From contig CAYRYU010000184.1 of the NCBI GenBank assembly GCA_964428355.1, forward strand, positions 1 through 6,855: a DNA stretch of 6,855 nucleotides. Direction: 5' to 3'. The notes below the pieces were generated by a model. That model ran no database searches, was not told the origin of the DNA, and saw only the letters and a program-made list of their open reading frames with translations. This stretch comes from CAYRYU01 sp964428355. GTDB lineage: Bacteria; Muiribacteriota; Ozemobacteria; Ozemobacterales; Ozemobacteraceae. A program made the translations under genes and the position numbers. Positions 6,590 to 6,855 of the stretch are shown here, piece by piece (the stretch's first letter is position 1; the number at the start of each line of letters is the position of its first letter).

Positions 6590-6619
6590 GCCTTACCGAC
6601 TACGGGAAGGCTTCTCTCT
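6590..6619 (+). terminator. Terminator-like hairpin after the secretin-like gene
   Basis: GCCTTACCG (6590-6598) pairs with CGGGAAGGC (6603-6611) across the loop ACTA, giving nine positions with one A/G mismatch. The pyrimidine tract TTCTCTCTT (6612-6620) follows. It begins 11 nt after the stop codon. The tail is not a pure T run, so termination strength is uncertain. Confidence 0.5.
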
Positions 6620-6653
6620 TGCCGGGGCCGTAATAGAGCTTTTCGGTATCCTC

Positions 6654-6728
6654 TCCGCTGATTACGCAGGGTAGCGCAGACTCGATGCGGAATTAGCCTC
6701 CTCTGCGGAAATCTGCGAAATCTGCGGA
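6654..6728. repeat. Imperfect inverted repeat made of TCTGCG words
   Basis: TCCGCTGATTACGCAG at 6654-6669 is the reverse complement of CTGCGAAATCTGCGGA at 6713-6728 at 14 of 16 positions. Pairing extends outward, imperfectly, into CCTC and AAGGG. The right arm lies in a short direct repeat: TCTGCGGAAA, TCTGCGAAA, TCTGCGGAAG (6702-6730). The element sits between two convergent genes and could fold as a long stem with a loop of about 43 nt. It could be a bidirectional terminator or an interspersed intergenic repeat; copy number cannot be judged here. Confidence 0.55.
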
Positions 6729-6784
6729 AGGGTTTCCGTCTGGCAAGGGAAGGGGGCGGATTGCACGGAAGTTGCCCGGGGCTT

Positions 6785-6800
6785 CCCCGATCGGTCGGGG
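6785..6800. repeat. Perfect GC hairpin next to the minus-strand stop codon
   Basis: CCCCGA (6785-6790) and TCGGGG (6795-6800) form a perfect 6-bp stem with a 4-nt loop, directly beyond the minus-strand stop at 6802. On the minus strand no T tract follows, so it could help end that transcript but is not a textbook terminator. A competing GGGG/CCCC pairing exists at 6778-6788. Confidence 0.35.
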
Positions 6801-6801
6801 G

Positions 6802-6855
6802 TCAGAAGGAGACGTCGGTGCCGCCCCCGTTGTCGGGAGATTGGTAGTCGGCAGG
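6802..6855 (-). CDS. 3' end of a minus-strand gene (partial)
   Basis: Read on the minus strand from the window edge, 17 codons are open before TGA at 6804-6802 and give PADYQSPDNGGGTDVSF. The polar, Gly-rich tail ending in a hydrophobic residue looks like a natural C-terminus, and the following region is rich in hairpins, as expected between convergent genes. Only the tail is visible, so no product can be named. A chance open stretch of this length is also possible. Confidence 0.4.
   Translation of the reverse strand, partial: PADYQSPDNGGGTDVSF

Noticed and set aside
1..6855. CRISPR array, tRNA, rRNA, insertion sequence or integrase
   Set aside because: No regularly spaced repeats, transposase motifs, terminal inverted repeats flanking a gene, or cloverleaf-like sequences were seen on either strand.

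Overview
The window reads as chromosomal DNA of a Gram-negative-type (two-membrane) bacterium of moderately high GC, roughly 55-60% by eye. All the clear genes lie on the + strand and encode exported or membrane-anchored proteins. The first two proteins join an N-terminal membrane anchor, a helical middle and a pseudopilin-like tail, a design I associate with environmental phyla such as Planctomycetota or Riflebacteria-type lineages. That placement is a guess from protein style, and I cannot name the genus or locus.

Layout. 1-217: promoter-bearing leader with a 15-bp tandem repeat. 218-1705 and 1702-3108: two tandem, diverged paralogous membrane-anchored proteins joined by an ATGA stop/start overlap. 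3109-3235: intergenic, with a good sigma70-type promoter (TTGAGC, 17 bp, TACAAT). 3236-5662: an exported gamma-glutamyltranspeptidase-like Ntn-hydrolase fused to a C-terminal transglutaminase-like domain. 5731-6579: an exported protein with a secretin N1/NolW-like domain followed by a beta-rich domain. 6580-6801: convergent intergenic region with a terminator-like hairpin, a dispersed inverted repeat built from TCTGCG words, and a GC hairpin. 6802-6855: the probable 3' end of a minus-strand gene that continues outside the window.

How the parts may work together. The first pair and the second pair look like two adjacent transcription units. Three of the four complete proteins carry pieces resembling type II secretion or type IV pilus parts: GspG-like tails in the first two and a secretin-N-like domain in the fourth. 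None is a complete pseudopilin or secretin. The enzyme is the most unusual item. Its catalytic Thr and Gly-Gly oxyanion loop are kept, but several residues that bind the gamma-glutamyl group in classical GGT are replaced, and the fused transglutaminase-like domain keeps Cys and His but not the usual Asp. A periplasmic or surface peptide/amide-processing role is plausible; the substrate is unknown.
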